Notes: generated by a model from the sequence alone, not told the origin. A DNA stretch of 64,000 nucleotides from Mesorhizobium tamadayense (GCF_003863365.1 NZ_RQXT01000002.1:248001-312000); one strand, 5' to 3'; counted from the first letter of the stretch, positions 35,677 through 45,498 are shown. Made by a program: numbers and translations.

Positions 35677-36696
35677 TCAGCTCCTTGCGGCGTTTTTCTG
35701 CAGCAAAGCGTGCAGGATGAGCATGGCGAGGATGATCACGCCGACGAAGATGTTGTAGGCCAGCCCCGGCACGCCGACGAGCACGATGCCGTTGCGGATG
35801 GTGCGCAGCATCAGTGCCCCGACGATGGTGCCGAGGATCGTGCCGCGCCCGCCGGTCAGCGCCGTGCCGCCGACCACCACCATGGCGATCACTTCAAGCT
35901 CGTAGCCGGTGCCCGCTACGGGCGATGCCGCCGAGATGCGGAAGGCGCTGATCATGCCGGCGAGCCCGGCAAGTACCGAGGTTGCGATGAACAGCCAAAT
36001 CTTGACGGCGTCGGCCGGCACGCCGCGCGCCACCGCCGCGTTGCGGTTGGAGCCGATGGCGCTGATCCAGTTGCCGAGTTTGGCGTAGCGCAGCACATAG
36101 ACCGCAAGCAGCGACAGGGCGATGAACCACCACAGCGAGGTATAGAAGCGGAACGAGCCGATGTTGACGCTGCCGGCAAGCAGCGTGACGAAGAAGCCCG
36201 GCTGGTCCCAGGACTTCAGCGGAAACCCCTGTGTGATATAGAGCGCCGCGCCCCGCACGATCAAAAGCATCGACAGCGTCACCAGGAAGGACGAGATGCC
36301 GATCTTGGTGACGATCACGCCATTGATCGCGCCGATCGCGATGCAGAGCAGAAGTCCTACAAGCAGCGCGACGCCGATATCGACGCCGGCGTTCTGCGCC
36401 AGCAGCATGACCACCACCGGCGCCAACGCGAAGACCGCGCCGACCGACAGGTCGAATTCGCCTGCGGTCAAGAGCAGCGTCATGCCGAGGGCGATGATGC
36501 CGAGCTCCGGCAGGAACGCCATCATGTTGGAGATGTTGAGCGGCGACAGAAAATTGCCGTCGGCGACCGCGAACACCGCGAGCAGGACGACAAGAATGAC
36601 AAAGGAGGAGAATTGCGGCGAGCGCATCAGGCTCGACCTGCCTTTCGCGCTTCGTACGCCGTCTTCCGCTGTGACCGCCATGACTTGCTGAACCAT
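35677..36696 (-). CDS. Sugar ABC transporter permease
   Basis: A 339-residue RbsC/FrcC-type permease with first helix FSSFVILVVLLAVFAVADG, the LTAGEFDLSVGAVFALAPVV motif (about residues 77-96) and the coupling segment LEVIAMVVVGGTALTGGRGTILG (about residues 250-272). It belongs to the second, rhizopine-type importer of the long operon, between the binding protein and the ATPase. Confidence 0.87.
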   Translation of the reverse strand: MVQQVMAVTAEDGVRSAKGRSSLMRSPQFSSFVILVVLLAVFAVADGNFLSPLNISNMMAFLPELGIIALGMTLLLTAGEFDLSVGAVFALAPVVVMLLAQNAGVDIGVALLVGLLLCIAIGAINGVIVTKIGISSFLVTLSMLLIVRGAALYITQGFPLKSWDQPGFFVTLLAGSVNIGSFRFYTSLWWFIALSLLAVYVLRYAKLGNWISAIGSNRNAAVARGVPADAVKIWLFIATSVLAGLAGMISAFRISAASPVAGTGYELEVIAMVVVGGTALTGGRGTILGTIVGALMLRTIRNGIVLVGVPGLAYNIFVGVIILAMLILHALLQKNAARS

Positions 36697-36705
36697 GCTT
36701 CTGCG

Positions 36706-36735
36706 TGGTGCCCGCCGCGTGAACGGCGGGCACCA
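36706..36735 (-). terminator. Intercistronic hairpin after the second binding-protein gene
   Basis: A 12-bp perfect stem, TGGTGCCCGCCG (36706-36717) with CGGCGGGCACCA (36724-36735), has a 6-base loop. It lies between the binding-protein stop (36740) and the permease start (36696) and lacks a T-run. A role in raising receptor over permease yield is inferred. Confidence 0.6.
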
Positions 36736-36739
36736 GTTC

Positions 36740-37690
36740 TCACTTCTTGTCGTAGAGCTTCAGGATCGGTTCGACGCTGGAGGCGTCGTAGAGCCCGAAA
36801 GTGTGGATGTCGTAGCCGATCGGCTCGCCCGAAGCCGCAAGTCCGAGCAGCGCGACCGGCATGAAGCCCTGCGCCGACGGATACTGCCAGGCGGCGGCAT
36901 TGACGAACCCGTCCTTGACCGCTTCGGCGGTCTCCTTCGAATTGCCCCAGCCGACGACCGGGACCTTGCCGGCCGGAATGCCGGCGCCGTCGAAGACCCG
37001 CTTCACGCTTGCCGCCACCGAGTCGCCCAGCGCGATGATCGCCGGCGGATTGTTGGCGACCATATAGTCGGTCATCTTGGCGATGATGCCGGCCGGATCG
37101 GTGCCGCAGTCGACCACGTCAAATTTGATGCCGAGCGGACCGAAGACGCCGGCGATGCCTTCGGTCTCCAACTGCTGGTAGCTGGCGCCGGGCACCTCGA
37201 CCGGCAGGAACACCTTGTCGCCGTGCTTCACCATCTTGTGGTCGACGAGGTACTTGGCCCAGATGGCGCCGGCTTCCTTGAGGTCGGCACCGACATAGGC
37301 CTGCCGTCCGGTCGGCGGATCGTCCGTGTTGAAGAACACGATCGGAATGCCGGCCGCCTTCGCCGCCTTTACCTCTTGCGTCCACAGGCCGGGCTGCGCC
37401 GAGGTGGTGGCGATGCCGTCGGGCTTGGCGGCAAGCGCCGAATTGAACGCTTCCTTCTGCGCCGCCATGTCGCCGCCGCTGAAGGAGATCTTGCAGGTGA
37501 CCTTGAGCTGGTCGCAGGCCTTGGTGGCGCCGGCATTCCAGTCGATCCAGAATGCGTCCGACGGGCCGCCATGCGACAGGAGATAAAAGATCTTCTGGCC
37601 GTCTTGCGCGGATGCCGGCGAGCCTAGCGCGACGCCGGCGAGCAAGGTTGCGGCAGCCGCCAGTTTCATTGCGAATTTCAGCATTTTCAT
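36740..37690 (-). CDS. Sugar ABC transporter substrate-binding protein, MocB-like
   Basis: A 316-residue periplasmic receptor with a signal peptide (residues 1-28, ending SPASA before QDGQ). The mature part has FYLLSHGGPSDAFWIDWNAGA, then DGIATTSAQPGLWTQEVKAAKAAGIPIVFFNTDD. It belongs to the ribose/rhizopine-binding (Peripla_BP_4) family. It is preceded by a hairpin (37708-37744) and followed by another at 36706-36735. Confidence 0.85.
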   Translation of the reverse strand: MKMLKFAMKLAAAATLLAGVALGSPASAQDGQKIFYLLSHGGPSDAFWIDWNAGATKACDQLKVTCKISFSGGDMAAQKEAFNSALAAKPDGIATTSAQPGLWTQEVKAAKAAGIPIVFFNTDDPPTGRQAYVGADLKEAGAIWAKYLVDHKMVKHGDKVFLPVEVPGASYQQLETEGIAGVFGPLGIKFDVVDCGTDPAGIIAKMTDYMVANNPPAIIALGDSVAASVKRVFDGAGIPAGKVPVVGWGNSKETAEAVKDGFVNAAAWQYPSAQGFMPVALLGLAASGEPIGYDIHTFGLYDASSVEPILKLYDKK

Positions 37691-37707
37691 TCCTCCCGTG
37701 GATTTTG

Positions 37708-37744
37708 GGTCGCGCCGCCGCGGACCGGCGGCACGAGGGCGACC
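37708..37744 (-). promoter_or_regulatory. Hairpin in the leader of the MocB-like gene
   Basis: The outer arms GGTCGC (37708-37713) and GCGACC (37739-37744) enclose inner arms GCCGCC (37714-37719) and GGCGGC (37727-37732). It lies between the isomerase stop and the receptor start. It may stabilise the message or separate expression levels. Confidence 0.45.
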
Positions 37745-37745
37745 G

Positions 37746-38660
37746 TCAAAGGCCGTTGGCGCGGAACTTCCCGTCGAGGAACTTCTTGGCGCGCGGCACG
37801 TCGTCCTCTGACAGATGCTCGATGATGACGGGGATGTTCGGGTGCTTCTCAGCGAGCCGCCGCAGATAGAGGTCGTAGTTCAGCGAGCCGAGGCCGGGCG
37901 CCGGCAGCTCGATCTCGCCGACGCCGCGGAAAGTGTGGCTCTCCAGTGCGTCCTCGTCGCCGATGTCGGCGTGCTTCTCCGACTTGTCGCCGCCCGAGCG
38001 CTTCACGTCCTTGGCATGCGCAATTTTGATCTTGTCGGTCAGCGTGTCGAATACCTGGTTCAGGATCTGGTCCATCCGGTCGATGTTGTGCGTCTCGAAA
38101 TAGTTGGTCGGATCCATCAGCAAACCGAGGCCGGGATGGTCGACCTGCGCGAACATCTTCACCGTCTCCTCGACCGAGCCGACGACGTTGTTGACATAGG
38201 TCTCGAGCAGGAAGACCGCGCCGTGGTCGTAAGCCGTCTGGGCAAGGTCGGCGATCACCTTGCGGCATTCCTCAAAACCTTCCTCGGTCTTGTTCTTGGG
38301 GTGATGCACCCAGTCGGACTCGGTGTTGTAGGTGCCGGTCTCCGAGATCACGTAAGGGCTGCCGAAATGGCGGGCATTGCGGATGATCTCCTTGAGGTAG
38401 CCGACGCGCTTCTCGCGCTCAGCCTTGTCCGGGTGGATGATGTTGGTGTAGCCGGACACGCAGCAGACCGGCAGGTTGTGGTCGCGGAAGGTGTCGCGCA
38501 CCGTCTTCGCCTTGTCCTTGGTAATCTGGCCGTCCGACAGGTCGATGTCCTTGAAATGCAGGTCGAGCTGCACCGTGTTGAAACCGAGCCCGCGGATCTT
38601 TTGCGCCGTCTCTTCGAGGCCGTACGGGAAATAACCCGTGAAAATGCCTGCCTGCATCAT
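37746..38660 (-). CDS. Sugar isomerase/epimerase, MocC/IolE-like TIM barrel
   Basis: A 304-residue xylose-isomerase-like TIM barrel. Candidate metal-site residues are the Glu in FLLETYVNNVVG, the Asp in GLLMDPTNYFET, the His of AHAKDV and the late Glu in VIIEHLSEDD, which follows the usual E-D-H-E order of this fold. MocC of rhizopine catabolism and IolE/IolH of inositol catabolism are of this type. It is encoded 50 bases after the MocA-like gene, and the two probably act in sequence on a cyclitol or keto sugar. Confidence 0.8.
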   Translation of the reverse strand: MMQAGIFTGYFPYGLEETAQKIRGLGFNTVQLDLHFKDIDLSDGQITKDKAKTVRDTFRDHNLPVCCVSGYTNIIHPDKAEREKRVGYLKEIIRNARHFGSPYVISETGTYNTESDWVHHPKNKTEEGFEECRKVIADLAQTAYDHGAVFLLETYVNNVVGSVEETVKMFAQVDHPGLGLLMDPTNYFETHNIDRMDQILNQVFDTLTDKIKIAHAKDVKRSGGDKSEKHADIGDEDALESHTFRGVGEIELPAPGLGSLNYDLYLRRLAEKHPNIPVIIEHLSEDDVPRAKKFLDGKFRANGL

Positions 38661-38710
38661 GGTGTGAATTCCTCCCTGTAAGCGATTCGAGTTGCTGGTG
38701 ATTCAGTTGG

Positions 38711-39796
38711 TCAGATGGCGATTTCGGAGAGCTTGACCGTGCGACCCGAGGCGATCGAGCGATAGCCCGCCTCCACCAGCGCCATCGTCTTGACGTTGTC
38801 GGCGACGGAGAGCGCCGGCGGCGTGCCGGTCTTCACGGCATGCTGCAGCTGTTCCATCACGCCGATGAAGGCATGCGGGAACCACATCGTACTCCAGCTC
38901 GGGCTGACCCACTCGCCGCCGGTCGTTTCGGCGGACGCATAGGTCAGCGTCGAGGCAGCACCCGTCGGCCAGCCGATCGTGCCCTTGGCGACACCCTTGG
39001 TGCCGTCGACGCGCCAGTTGATGTGCTGGTCGTCGTGATAGCCTTCCTGGCGCGGACCGGACCACACGTCCTCCAGCGACACCGCGAGCACGCCCGACGG
39101 GAAGCGCAGTGTCGACACCGTGATGCCGTCGGAATGGTCGAAGCGCGTGCGCGGGTCCTTGCGCGTCAGCGTCGTGATCTCGTCGGGATCGCCGAACAGG
39201 AAGCGCAGCACGTCGAGATGGTGCACGCTCATATTGGCGAGCGTCAGCCGGTCGTAGTCTTCGAGGAAGGTCTGCCAGTGCGGGATCGCGTGCATGTCGA
39301 TCTGCGCGAAGACGATGTCGCCGAGCTCGCCATTGTCGATGATCTGCTTCAACACGCGCATCGACTGGTCGTAACGCATGTTCTGGTTTACCGAGAGGAT
39401 CTTGCCGGCCTTTGCGGCCTCGTCACGCAGCTTGACCGCCTCCTCCACAGTCAGCGCCAGCGGCTTCTGCGCCAGGATCGCCTTGATGTGCTTCTGCTTC
39501 AGCGCGTGCCGGATCAGCGCCGGCTGCTGGTCGGGCGGAAAGGCAAGGTCGATGATCTCGACTTGCTCGTCCTCGATCAGCCGTTCCGGCGTGTCGTGCA
39601 CCGTGGGAATGCCCCAGCGGGTGGCAACCTTCTCAGCGTTCGCTTTGGTGCGCGAAGCGATCGCCACCACCGGAAAGCCGGCCTCCCTGTAAGCCGCCAG
39701 ATGGCACTCGGCCATGATCATGCCGGCGCCGACGCAGCCGATCCGGTATTCCTTGGTGCGAACCTTAACGTCCGGCTCGAAACCTTTGCTTGCCAT
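38711..39796 (-). CDS. Gfo/Idh/MocA family oxidoreductase
   Basis: A 361-residue NAD(P)-dependent dehydrogenase. The Rossmann motif is RIGCVGAGMIMAECHLAAY (about residues 18-36), and the family Lys appears in ILAQKPLALT, where EKP is the usual form, so the preceding Glu is replaced by Gln. The catalytic region reads NMSVHHLDVLRFLFG. This family includes inositol dehydrogenase (IolG) and rhizopine MocA. ATG 39796 was chosen because GGGAGAAAC lies just before it; the frame extends to 39835 without support. Confidence 0.85.
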   Translation of the reverse strand: MASKGFEPDVKVRTKEYRIGCVGAGMIMAECHLAAYREAGFPVVAIASRTKANAEKVATRWGIPTVHDTPERLIEDEQVEIIDLAFPPDQQPALIRHALKQKHIKAILAQKPLALTVEEAVKLRDEAAKAGKILSVNQNMRYDQSMRVLKQIIDNGELGDIVFAQIDMHAIPHWQTFLEDYDRLTLANMSVHHLDVLRFLFGDPDEITTLTRKDPRTRFDHSDGITVSTLRFPSGVLAVSLEDVWSGPRQEGYHDDQHINWRVDGTKGVAKGTIGWPTGAASTLTYASAETTGGEWVSPSWSTMWFPHAFIGVMEQLQHAVKTGTPPALSVADNVKTMALVEAGYRSIASGRTVKLSEIAI

Positions 39797-39831
39797 ATGT
39801 TTCTCCCAAAATTCTGTGCTTGCGGCCGCCG

Positions 39832-40902
39832 TCACAACGCGCCTCCGTCCTGGCCGAAATAATGCACTCTGGCCGGCTCGCAGGATATTGCCACCATCGC
39901 GTCCGGTCGGATGTCGGGCTGGCCGCGCAGCAACGCGCGAAGCCGCGCCTGCCCGGCGGCGAGCGTCACCACGGTGTAGCCGCCGAGCGGCTCGACCTCA
40001 AACACCCGCGCCGGGCGGCCCGTTCCCCCTTCCGCCGTCTCGTTGTCCGTCCAGGGCCGGACCTTGATGTCTTCGGGCCGCAGCCCGATCTCGATCGCCT
40101 CGGCCGGCGCCTTGTCGTCGGCAATGCGGATCGCGCCGTCGGCCGCTTCGATCCCGCCTGCGCCGCGCACCGACGGCAGGATGTTCATCATCGGCGAGCC
40201 GAGCATCCTCGCCACATAGGCGCTGGCTGGCCGGTCGTAAATTTCCGCCGGCGCGCCGATCTGGCGGATGCGGCCGTTCTCCAGGATGGCCATGCGGTCG
40301 GCGACCGACATCGCTTCCTCCTGGTCGTGCGTGACATAGATCAGCGTCTTGCCGAGCTCGCGCTGGATGCGCTTCAGCTCGACGCGCGTCTCCTCGCGCA
40401 GCCTGGCGTCGAGCGCCGAGATCGGATCGTCCATCAGATAGGCAGCCGGGTCGCGCACCAGGGCCCGTGCGATCGCCACCCGCTGCCGCTCGCCGCCGGA
40501 AAGCTGCGCCGGCGGCTTGTGCAGGATATGGCCGATATGGAGCTTGGCCGCGACGTCGCCGAGGCGCCTTTCGATCTCGGCTTCCGCGACCTTCCGCTCG
40601 ACCAGCGGGAAGCGGACATTGTCGCGCGCGCTCATATGCGGGAACAGTGCCAGGTTCTGGAACACCATGGCGACGTTACGCTCGGCCGGCGAGACGCTGT
40701 TGACCGGCTTGCCGCCGATCAGGATCTCGCCGGCATCCGGCTGCTCCAATCCAAGCACCAGCCGCAGAATTGTCGACTTGCCCGACAGTGGCGGGCCGAA
40801 GAAGCAGAAGAACTCGTTTTCGTTGACGATGAACGAGGCATCGTCGACGGCAAGTGTGGCGCCGTAGTGCTTGGTGACATTGCGAAAAACGATATCCGCC
40901 AT
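39832..40902 (-). CDS. ABC transporter ATP-binding protein, degenerate Walker sites
   Basis: A 356-residue MalK/UgpC-type ATPase with a C-terminal regulatory domain. The signature LSGGERQRVAIARAL and H-loop THDQEEA are intact, but the Walker A reads GPPLSGKST (the fourth-position Gly replaced by Leu) and Walker B reads YLMDDPISALD, so the catalytic Glu is Asp. It is encoded 3 bases downstream of a second ATPase whose defects are the mirror image. The pair resembles the GlpS/GlpT arrangement of rhizobial glycerol importers, which also use two ATPase genes (recalled). Confidence 0.87.
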   Translation of the reverse strand: MADIVFRNVTKHYGATLAVDDASFIVNENEFFCFFGPPLSGKSTILRLVLGLEQPDAGEILIGGKPVNSVSPAERNVAMVFQNLALFPHMSARDNVRFPLVERKVAEAEIERRLGDVAAKLHIGHILHKPPAQLSGGERQRVAIARALVRDPAAYLMDDPISALDARLREETRVELKRIQRELGKTLIYVTHDQEEAMSVADRMAILENGRIRQIGAPAEIYDRPASAYVARMLGSPMMNILPSVRGAGGIEAADGAIRIADDKAPAEAIEIGLRPEDIKVRPWTDNETAEGGTGRPARVFEVEPLGGYTVVTLAAGQARLRALLRGQPDIRPDAMVAISCEPARVHYFGQDGGAL

Positions 40903-40905
40903 GAT

Positions 40906-41991
40906 TCAGCCTGCCTTCACTGCGCGGCCGCTGGCGGCGTCGAAGACGCGCACCGAGGAAGCCGGCGGCGCGACGACCGCGGTCTGCCCGATCGACAGCC
41001 CGACATCGTTCTCGAACACCGCCTTCACGGCGCTCCCGCCCTCGCCCAGATGCACGATGGTGCGCGCGCCGATCCGTTCGACGAAGCTCACCGGCATCGA
41101 AAGCCCGCGCTCGGCAAGCGTCACCTGCTCCGGCCGAAAGCCGTAGAGCACATCTCCGCGCACCGCCCTCACCACTGGAGCGAGCTCGTCCGGCAAGGGC
41201 GGCGTGACGCCGAGCGGTCCGAGATCGATGACCAGGCCGCGATCGCTTTCGGCCGGCTTGCCCTTCAGCAGGTTCATGCCCGGCGCGCCGATGAAGCGGG
41301 CGACGAAGGCATTGGCCGGGTTGTTGTAGACCTCGAGCGGCGTGCCGACCTGCTGCAGCACGCCATGGTCCATCACCGCGATGCGGTCGGCCATGGTCAT
41401 CGCTTCGAGCTGGTCGTGCGTGACATAGACCATCGTCTGCCTGAACTGGCGCTGCAGCTGCCTGAGCTCGGTGCGCATCACCGCGCGGAACGCCGCATCG
41501 ACATTGGAGAGCGGCTCGTCGAGCAGGAAGATCGCCGGCTCCATGATCGCCGAGCGGCCGATCGCCACGCGCTGCAGGATGTTGACCGACAGCCGGTCCG
41601 CCTTGCGGTCGAGCAGCGGCGAAAGCTGCAGCATCTCGGCGATGGCGCCGACGCGGCGGTCGATCTCGGCCTTGGCGGCGCCGCGCATCCTCGGCCCGTA
41701 GGCAAGGTTCTGCCGCACCGTCATATGGGTGAAAATAGCATAGTTCTGGAAGACGAAGCCGACGCCGCGCCGCCCCATCGGCACGCCGGCCATGTCGCGC
41801 TTGCCGAACAGGATTTTGCCGCTGGTCGGCTCCTCCATGCCGGCGATCATATTCATCGTCGTCGACTTGCCGCAGCCCGAAGGCCCGAGCAGCGCCATGA
41901 ACTCGCCGTCGGCGATTTCGAGGTCCATCGTCTTCAGCGCGGTGAAGTCGCCGAATTTCTTGACCAGGTTGTGCAGATGGATGGCGCTCAT
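40906..41991 (-). CDS. ABC transporter ATP-binding protein, degenerate signature motif
   Basis: A 361-residue MalK/UgpC-type ATPase. Walker A GPSGCGKST (about residues 36-44), Walker B IFLLDEPLSNVD and H-loop THDQLEA are canonical, but the ABC signature is LSVNILQRVAIGRS rather than LSGGQxQRVA. A C-terminal MalK-like domain follows. ATG 41991 was chosen; the open frame continues upstream without homology. Its start overlaps the permease stop by 4 bases, and it probably forms a heterodimer with the ATPase at 39832. Confidence 0.87.
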   Translation of the reverse strand: MSAIHLHNLVKKFGDFTALKTMDLEIADGEFMALLGPSGCGKSTTMNMIAGMEEPTSGKILFGKRDMAGVPMGRRGVGFVFQNYAIFTHMTVRQNLAYGPRMRGAAKAEIDRRVGAIAEMLQLSPLLDRKADRLSVNILQRVAIGRSAIMEPAIFLLDEPLSNVDAAFRAVMRTELRQLQRQFRQTMVYVTHDQLEAMTMADRIAVMDHGVLQQVGTPLEVYNNPANAFVARFIGAPGMNLLKGKPAESDRGLVIDLGPLGVTPPLPDELAPVVRAVRGDVLYGFRPEQVTLAERGLSMPVSFVERIGARTIVHLGEGGSAVKAVFENDVGLSIGQTAVVAPPASSVRVFDAASGRAVKAG

Positions 41992-42947
41992 GCCGCCACC
42001 TCCCGTACCTTTGCCATGCGCTTCATGGCGTAGACCGCGACGATGGAAAGCACGATGAGGATGGCTAAAGCGATCGCCGCCACATATCCCCAGATCAGGT
42101 CCTGTGTGGTGACCTTGTAGATGTAGACGGAGATCGTCTCGGTGGCGACGCCGGGACCGCCGCCGGTCATGATATAGAGCGTGTCGAAGATCTTGAAATT
42201 CTCGATCACCCGGATCGCCAGCGCGATGATGATGATCGTCTTCATCTTCGGCAGCACGATGGTGGTGAAGCGCTGCCACGCGTTGGCGCCGAGCAGCGTC
42301 GCCGCCTTCATCTGATCCTCGGGCACGCCGACCAGGCCGGCGAGCAGGATGAGGAACATCAGCGGCGTCCACTGCCAGATGTCGGCGATCATGACCGCGA
42401 TCAGCGCCAACGTCGGATCCGAAAGCCAGGCGATGGTGACGGGCGTGCCGATGATCCTCGACAGGATGTCGTTCACCGGGCCGCCCGACTGGAACAGCAT
42501 GAAGAACATGTAGCCGGCGACCGCGGGCACCACCATCATCGGCATCAAGAGGATCGAATAGAAGATGCGCTTGCCGGGAAAGTCGTCGGCGAACAGCGTT
42601 GCCAGCGCTAGCCCCAGCAGGAACTCCGCCGGCACGCAGACGAGCATGACGATCGCCGTGCGCTCCAGGGCGCTCCAGAAGCGCGTGTCGGCTGCAAGGT
42701 CGGTGTAATTGGCAAAACTGTTCCACATCTCCCAGGCGCTCCACCAGCCGGCGCCCGAAAGCGGCGACCAGTCGGTGACGCTGATGTAGAGCTGCATGAG
42801 CAGCGGAAACGCCGAGATGAACAGCACCAGTATCTGCGCCGGCAGGGTCAACCGGAAACCCAGGCGCGCGCCCTCGTCCCGCAGGGTTGGCTTTGCAAGG
42901 GCTGCGTCCATCTCGCCCTCCGCAATCGTCGCAGTCACCGCGCTCAT
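41988..42947 (-). CDS. ABC transporter permease, MalF/UgpA-type
   Basis: A 319-residue inner-membrane permease with about six membrane segments ([21 protein letters not shown] first) and the cytoplasmic EAA-type loop [22 protein letters not shown] (about residues 222-243). The start ATG 42947 overlaps the stop of the second permease gene as ATGA. It partners the permease at 42944 and the two-ATPase motor. Confidence 0.87.
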   Translation of the reverse strand: MSAVTATIAEGEMDAALAKPTLRDEGARLGFRLTLPAQILVLFISAFPLLMQLYISVTDWSPLSGAGWWSAWEMWNSFANYTDLAADTRFWSALERTAIVMLVCVPAEFLLGLALATLFADDFPGKRIFYSILLMPMMVVPAVAGYMFFMLFQSGGPVNDILSRIIGTPVTIAWLSDPTLALIAVMIADIWQWTPLMFLILLAGLVGVPEDQMKAATLLGANAWQRFTTIVLPKMKTIIIIALAIRVIENFKIFDTLYIMTGGGPGVATETISVYIYKVTTQDLIWGYVAAIALAILIVLSIVAVYAMKRMAKVREVAA

Positions 42948-43804
42948 TGCTTGAGCGCTCCGAAGGTCAGCCCGCGCACCAGGTGGCGCTGGATGGCGAT
43001 GCCCATGATGACCGGCGGCACCGCCGCGATCAGGCCGAGCGCGGCCTTGGCGCCGTAGAGCTGCCCTGTCATCGACGACGACAGCGACGCCATGTAGACC
43101 GGGATCGTCACCCATTCGCGCGTCGTGAGCAGCAGCGCGATCAGATAGTCCGACCAGTTGAGGATGAAGACGAAGAGCGCCGCACTTGCCAGCGGCGCGC
43201 GCATCATCGGCAGCGTGATGCGGGTGAAGACGCGCAACCGCGAGCAGCCTTCGACGAGCGCCGCCTCCTCGATCTCGCGCGGCATGTCGTCGAAAAAGGT
43301 CTTCATCAGCCAGAAGGCGAAGGGCAGCGTGACGATGCCGTAGATCAGCGCCAGCCCCCACCAGGTATCGTTGAAGTTCAGGAATGCCCACATGATCATC
43401 ACCGGGATCATCACCGCCATCGGCGGAAACAGCCTCAGCTGGATCAGCGCCAGCTGCAGGTTCTGGCCGGCGCCGAAACGCGACAGGCCGTAGGCGGCCG
43501 CGGTGCCCGCCGACATGGCGATCGCGGTTCCGAACACCGCCGACAAGAGCGACGACACGATCGGCTTCAGTGCCGTGCGGTCGAGCGCGACGATCAGGCT
43601 GTTGGTGGATTCGCCGAATACGAACTGGAAGTTGCTGAGCGTCGGGTTCTTCGGCCACCATGTCAGGTCGGCGCCGGTCGCCGACCATTCGGCGATCGGC
43701 TTGAAGGCCATCGACACCATCCATAGGATCGGCACCAGCGTCACCGCGAGCGCCGCGAGGATCGCTGCGTAGCGGAAGATCTCGAAAGGAATGGAACGCT
43801 TCAT
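42944..43804 (-). CDS. ABC transporter permease, MalG/UgpE-type
   Basis: A 286-residue permease with first helix [22 protein letters not shown], and the EAA-type loop [22 protein letters not shown] (about residues 180-201). It is encoded directly after the binding protein, with a hairpin between them. Confidence 0.87.
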   Translation of the reverse strand: MKRSIPFEIFRYAAILAALAVTLVPILWMVSMAFKPIAEWSATGADLTWWPKNPTLSNFQFVFGESTNSLIVALDRTALKPIVSSLLSAVFGTAIAMSAGTAAAYGLSRFGAGQNLQLALIQLRLFPPMAVMIPVMIMWAFLNFNDTWWGLALIYGIVTLPFAFWLMKTFFDDMPREIEEAALVEGCSRLRVFTRITLPMMRAPLASAALFVFILNWSDYLIALLLTTREWVTIPVYMASLSSSMTGQLYGAKAALGLIAAVPPVIMGIAIQRHLVRGLTFGALKQ

Positions 43805-43831
43805 CTGGCTGCTTTGCTGGTGGCGTTACGG

Positions 43832-43863
43832 CGGAGGGGAAGAGCTGGCGCCCCTCCCCTCCG
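43832..43863 (-). terminator. Intercistronic hairpin between binding protein and permease
   Basis: CGGAGGGG (43832-43839) pairs with CCCCTCCG (43856-43863) around a 16-base loop. It lies between the binding-protein stop (43885) and the permease start (43804), as in the other importer operons here. Confidence 0.45.
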
Positions 43864-43884
43864 GTTCTGATCCAGGGAGACGGA

Positions 43885-45498
43885 TCAGCTGATAGGATCG
43901 AGAACCGTGGGCCAGGCCTCCTTGTTGGTCTTGATCGCTTCGTTGAGCTTGTCCTCGCCGGTGCGCCGGGCGATCTTCTTCCACTCCCGTTCGGTGTCGG
44001 CCATCGCCTGCTCGGCGGTCTTGGCCTTGGTCAGCGCCGCGACGAGGTTTTCGTCGAGCGCGTTGTGGAAGGCGGTGGCGCCTGGATAGTTGATGGTCGG
44101 CACGGTGCGGGCGACCGTCTCGCGCACCACGTCCATGTGGTAGGCGTGGTAGGTCTGGCGGACCAGCGGATCGGAGAAGTCCGACAGCCGGAACGGATCG
44201 AAATAGCCGCCCGGATTGGCCGTCATCCAGGCATAGATGCGGCTCGAGCCCAGCCACTGCAGCAGGAGATATGCGACTTCCGGGCTCTTCGATTGCGACG
44301 AGACCATGCCGGTCAGCGAGAACCAGAGCACAGAACGGCTGATCAGCTTGCCATCGATCTCGCGCCCTGGCGGCAGCATCGAGCCGATCTTGCCGGTGAC
44401 CTTGGAATCCTTGTTGCCGGCATTGTCGAGGAATTTCGGCAAGTTGGAGAAGGCGCAGGTCATCGCAGCACCCCCCTTGGCGAAATTGCCGTACTGCTCC
44501 GGCCAGCCCCACGAGATCGCGTCCGGCGAGTGATGCGCCAGCGAGTCGATATATTCCTTCGTCGCCGCGACGCCCTGTTCGGAGTTGATCAGCGGCTTGC
44601 CGGCGTCGTCGAACAAGAACTGGTTTGGCGACGCCATCGAGACATAGCGCTGGTACCAGTTGGTGTAGCCCCAGCCCTGGTTGCGCAGGTCGGTCGAGCC
44701 GAACAGGCCCTTATCCGGGCGCTGGAAGAAGGCCGCGATCTCGCTGTGCTGCTTCCAGGTCTTCGGCGGCGCAAGGTCGTAGCCATGCTTGTCCTTGAAG
44801 GCCTTCTGCTCGCCGGCATCGCCGAACAGGTCGGTACGGTAGACCCAGGTCTGGAAGTCGCCGTCCAGCGACACCCCATAGGTCGAGCCGCGATACTGGT
44901 TGAGCAGCGACACGCCCTTGGCGCCGTTGACGTAGCCGCGCTCCGGATCGTCCCATTCGGGCTTGTGCTGGGCGACGAAGTCGTCGAGCTTGGCGATGCC
45001 GCCGGTTTCGGCGAGATCGCCGAGGCGGTTCCATTCCGTCGAATAGATGTCGTAGGCCCCACCTTTGGTGGAGATGTCCTGCATCGTCTTGGTGAATTCC
45101 TGGCCGTTGGGCAGGCCGACGATCTCGATCGGGATGCCGGTTTCCTTTTCCCACAGGTCCTTGATCGACGGCGCGCCGGCCGGGAACGGCTGCGTCAGTT
45201 GGCCGATCGATCCGTCCGAAAGGCCGAGCACGATTTTTGCCGGCGCCTTGCCGGCGGCTTTCAACGCCTTGGCCGCTTCGACGGCGCGCCCTTCCGGCGT
45301 ATCCGGCCCGTATTGGTAGCGCTCGGCGCCGTCGAAGCCGGTCGGCCCGCCGATCATGCCGGGCGCCAGCGCGTCGGCGGCATAAGCGCGGCCGGGACGA
45401 ATGAATTGCGGCGCGATACCCGTCGCGGCGACAAAAACCGCCGCCTTTCCTCCGGACGCCAGCAGGCGGCGCCGCGAGACGCGGATCAAATCAGTCAT
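43885..45498 (-). CDS. ABC transporter substrate-binding protein with Tat-type signal
   Basis: A large (537-residue) extracytoplasmic receptor of the bacterial solute-binding family 1. The N-terminus SRRRLLASGGKAAVFVAATG is a twin-arginine-type signal, so it is probably exported folded. The mature part includes IKDLWEKETGIPIEIVGLPNG and GGAYDIYSTEWNRLGDLAE, typical of MalE/UgpB-like proteins for oligosaccharides, glycerol derivatives or cyclitols. It heads the long minus-strand operon behind a leader hairpin and is divergent from the LacI gene at 45852. Confidence 0.85.
   Translation of the reverse strand: MTDLIRVSRRRLLASGGKAAVFVAATGIAPQFIRPGRAYAADALAPGMIGGPTGFDGAERYQYGPDTPEGRAVEAAKALKAAGKAPAKIVLGLSDGSIGQLTQPFPAGAPSIKDLWEKETGIPIEIVGLPNGQEFTKTMQDISTKGGAYDIYSTEWNRLGDLAETGGIAKLDDFVAQHKPEWDDPERGYVNGAKGVSLLNQYRGSTYGVSLDGDFQTWVYRTDLFGDAGEQKAFKDKHGYDLAPPKTWKQHSEIAAFFQRPDKGLFGSTDLRNQGWGYTNWYQRYVSMASPNQFLFDDAGKPLINSEQGVAATKEYIDSLAHHSPDAISWGWPEQYGNFAKGGAAMTCAFSNLPKFLDNAGNKDSKVTGKIGSMLPPGREIDGKLISRSVLWFSLTGMVSSQSKSPEVAYLLLQWLGSSRIYAWMTANPGGYFDPFRLSDFSDPLVRQTYHAYHMDVVRETVARTVPTINYPGATAFHNALDENLVAALTKAKTAEQAMADTEREWKKIARRTGEDKLNEAIKTNKEAWPTVLDPIS

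Noticed and set aside
39790..42033. Plus-strand open frame of 747 codons
   Set aside because: It is antisense to the two ATPase genes, and its Asp/Arg/His-rich composition is typical of shadow frames here.
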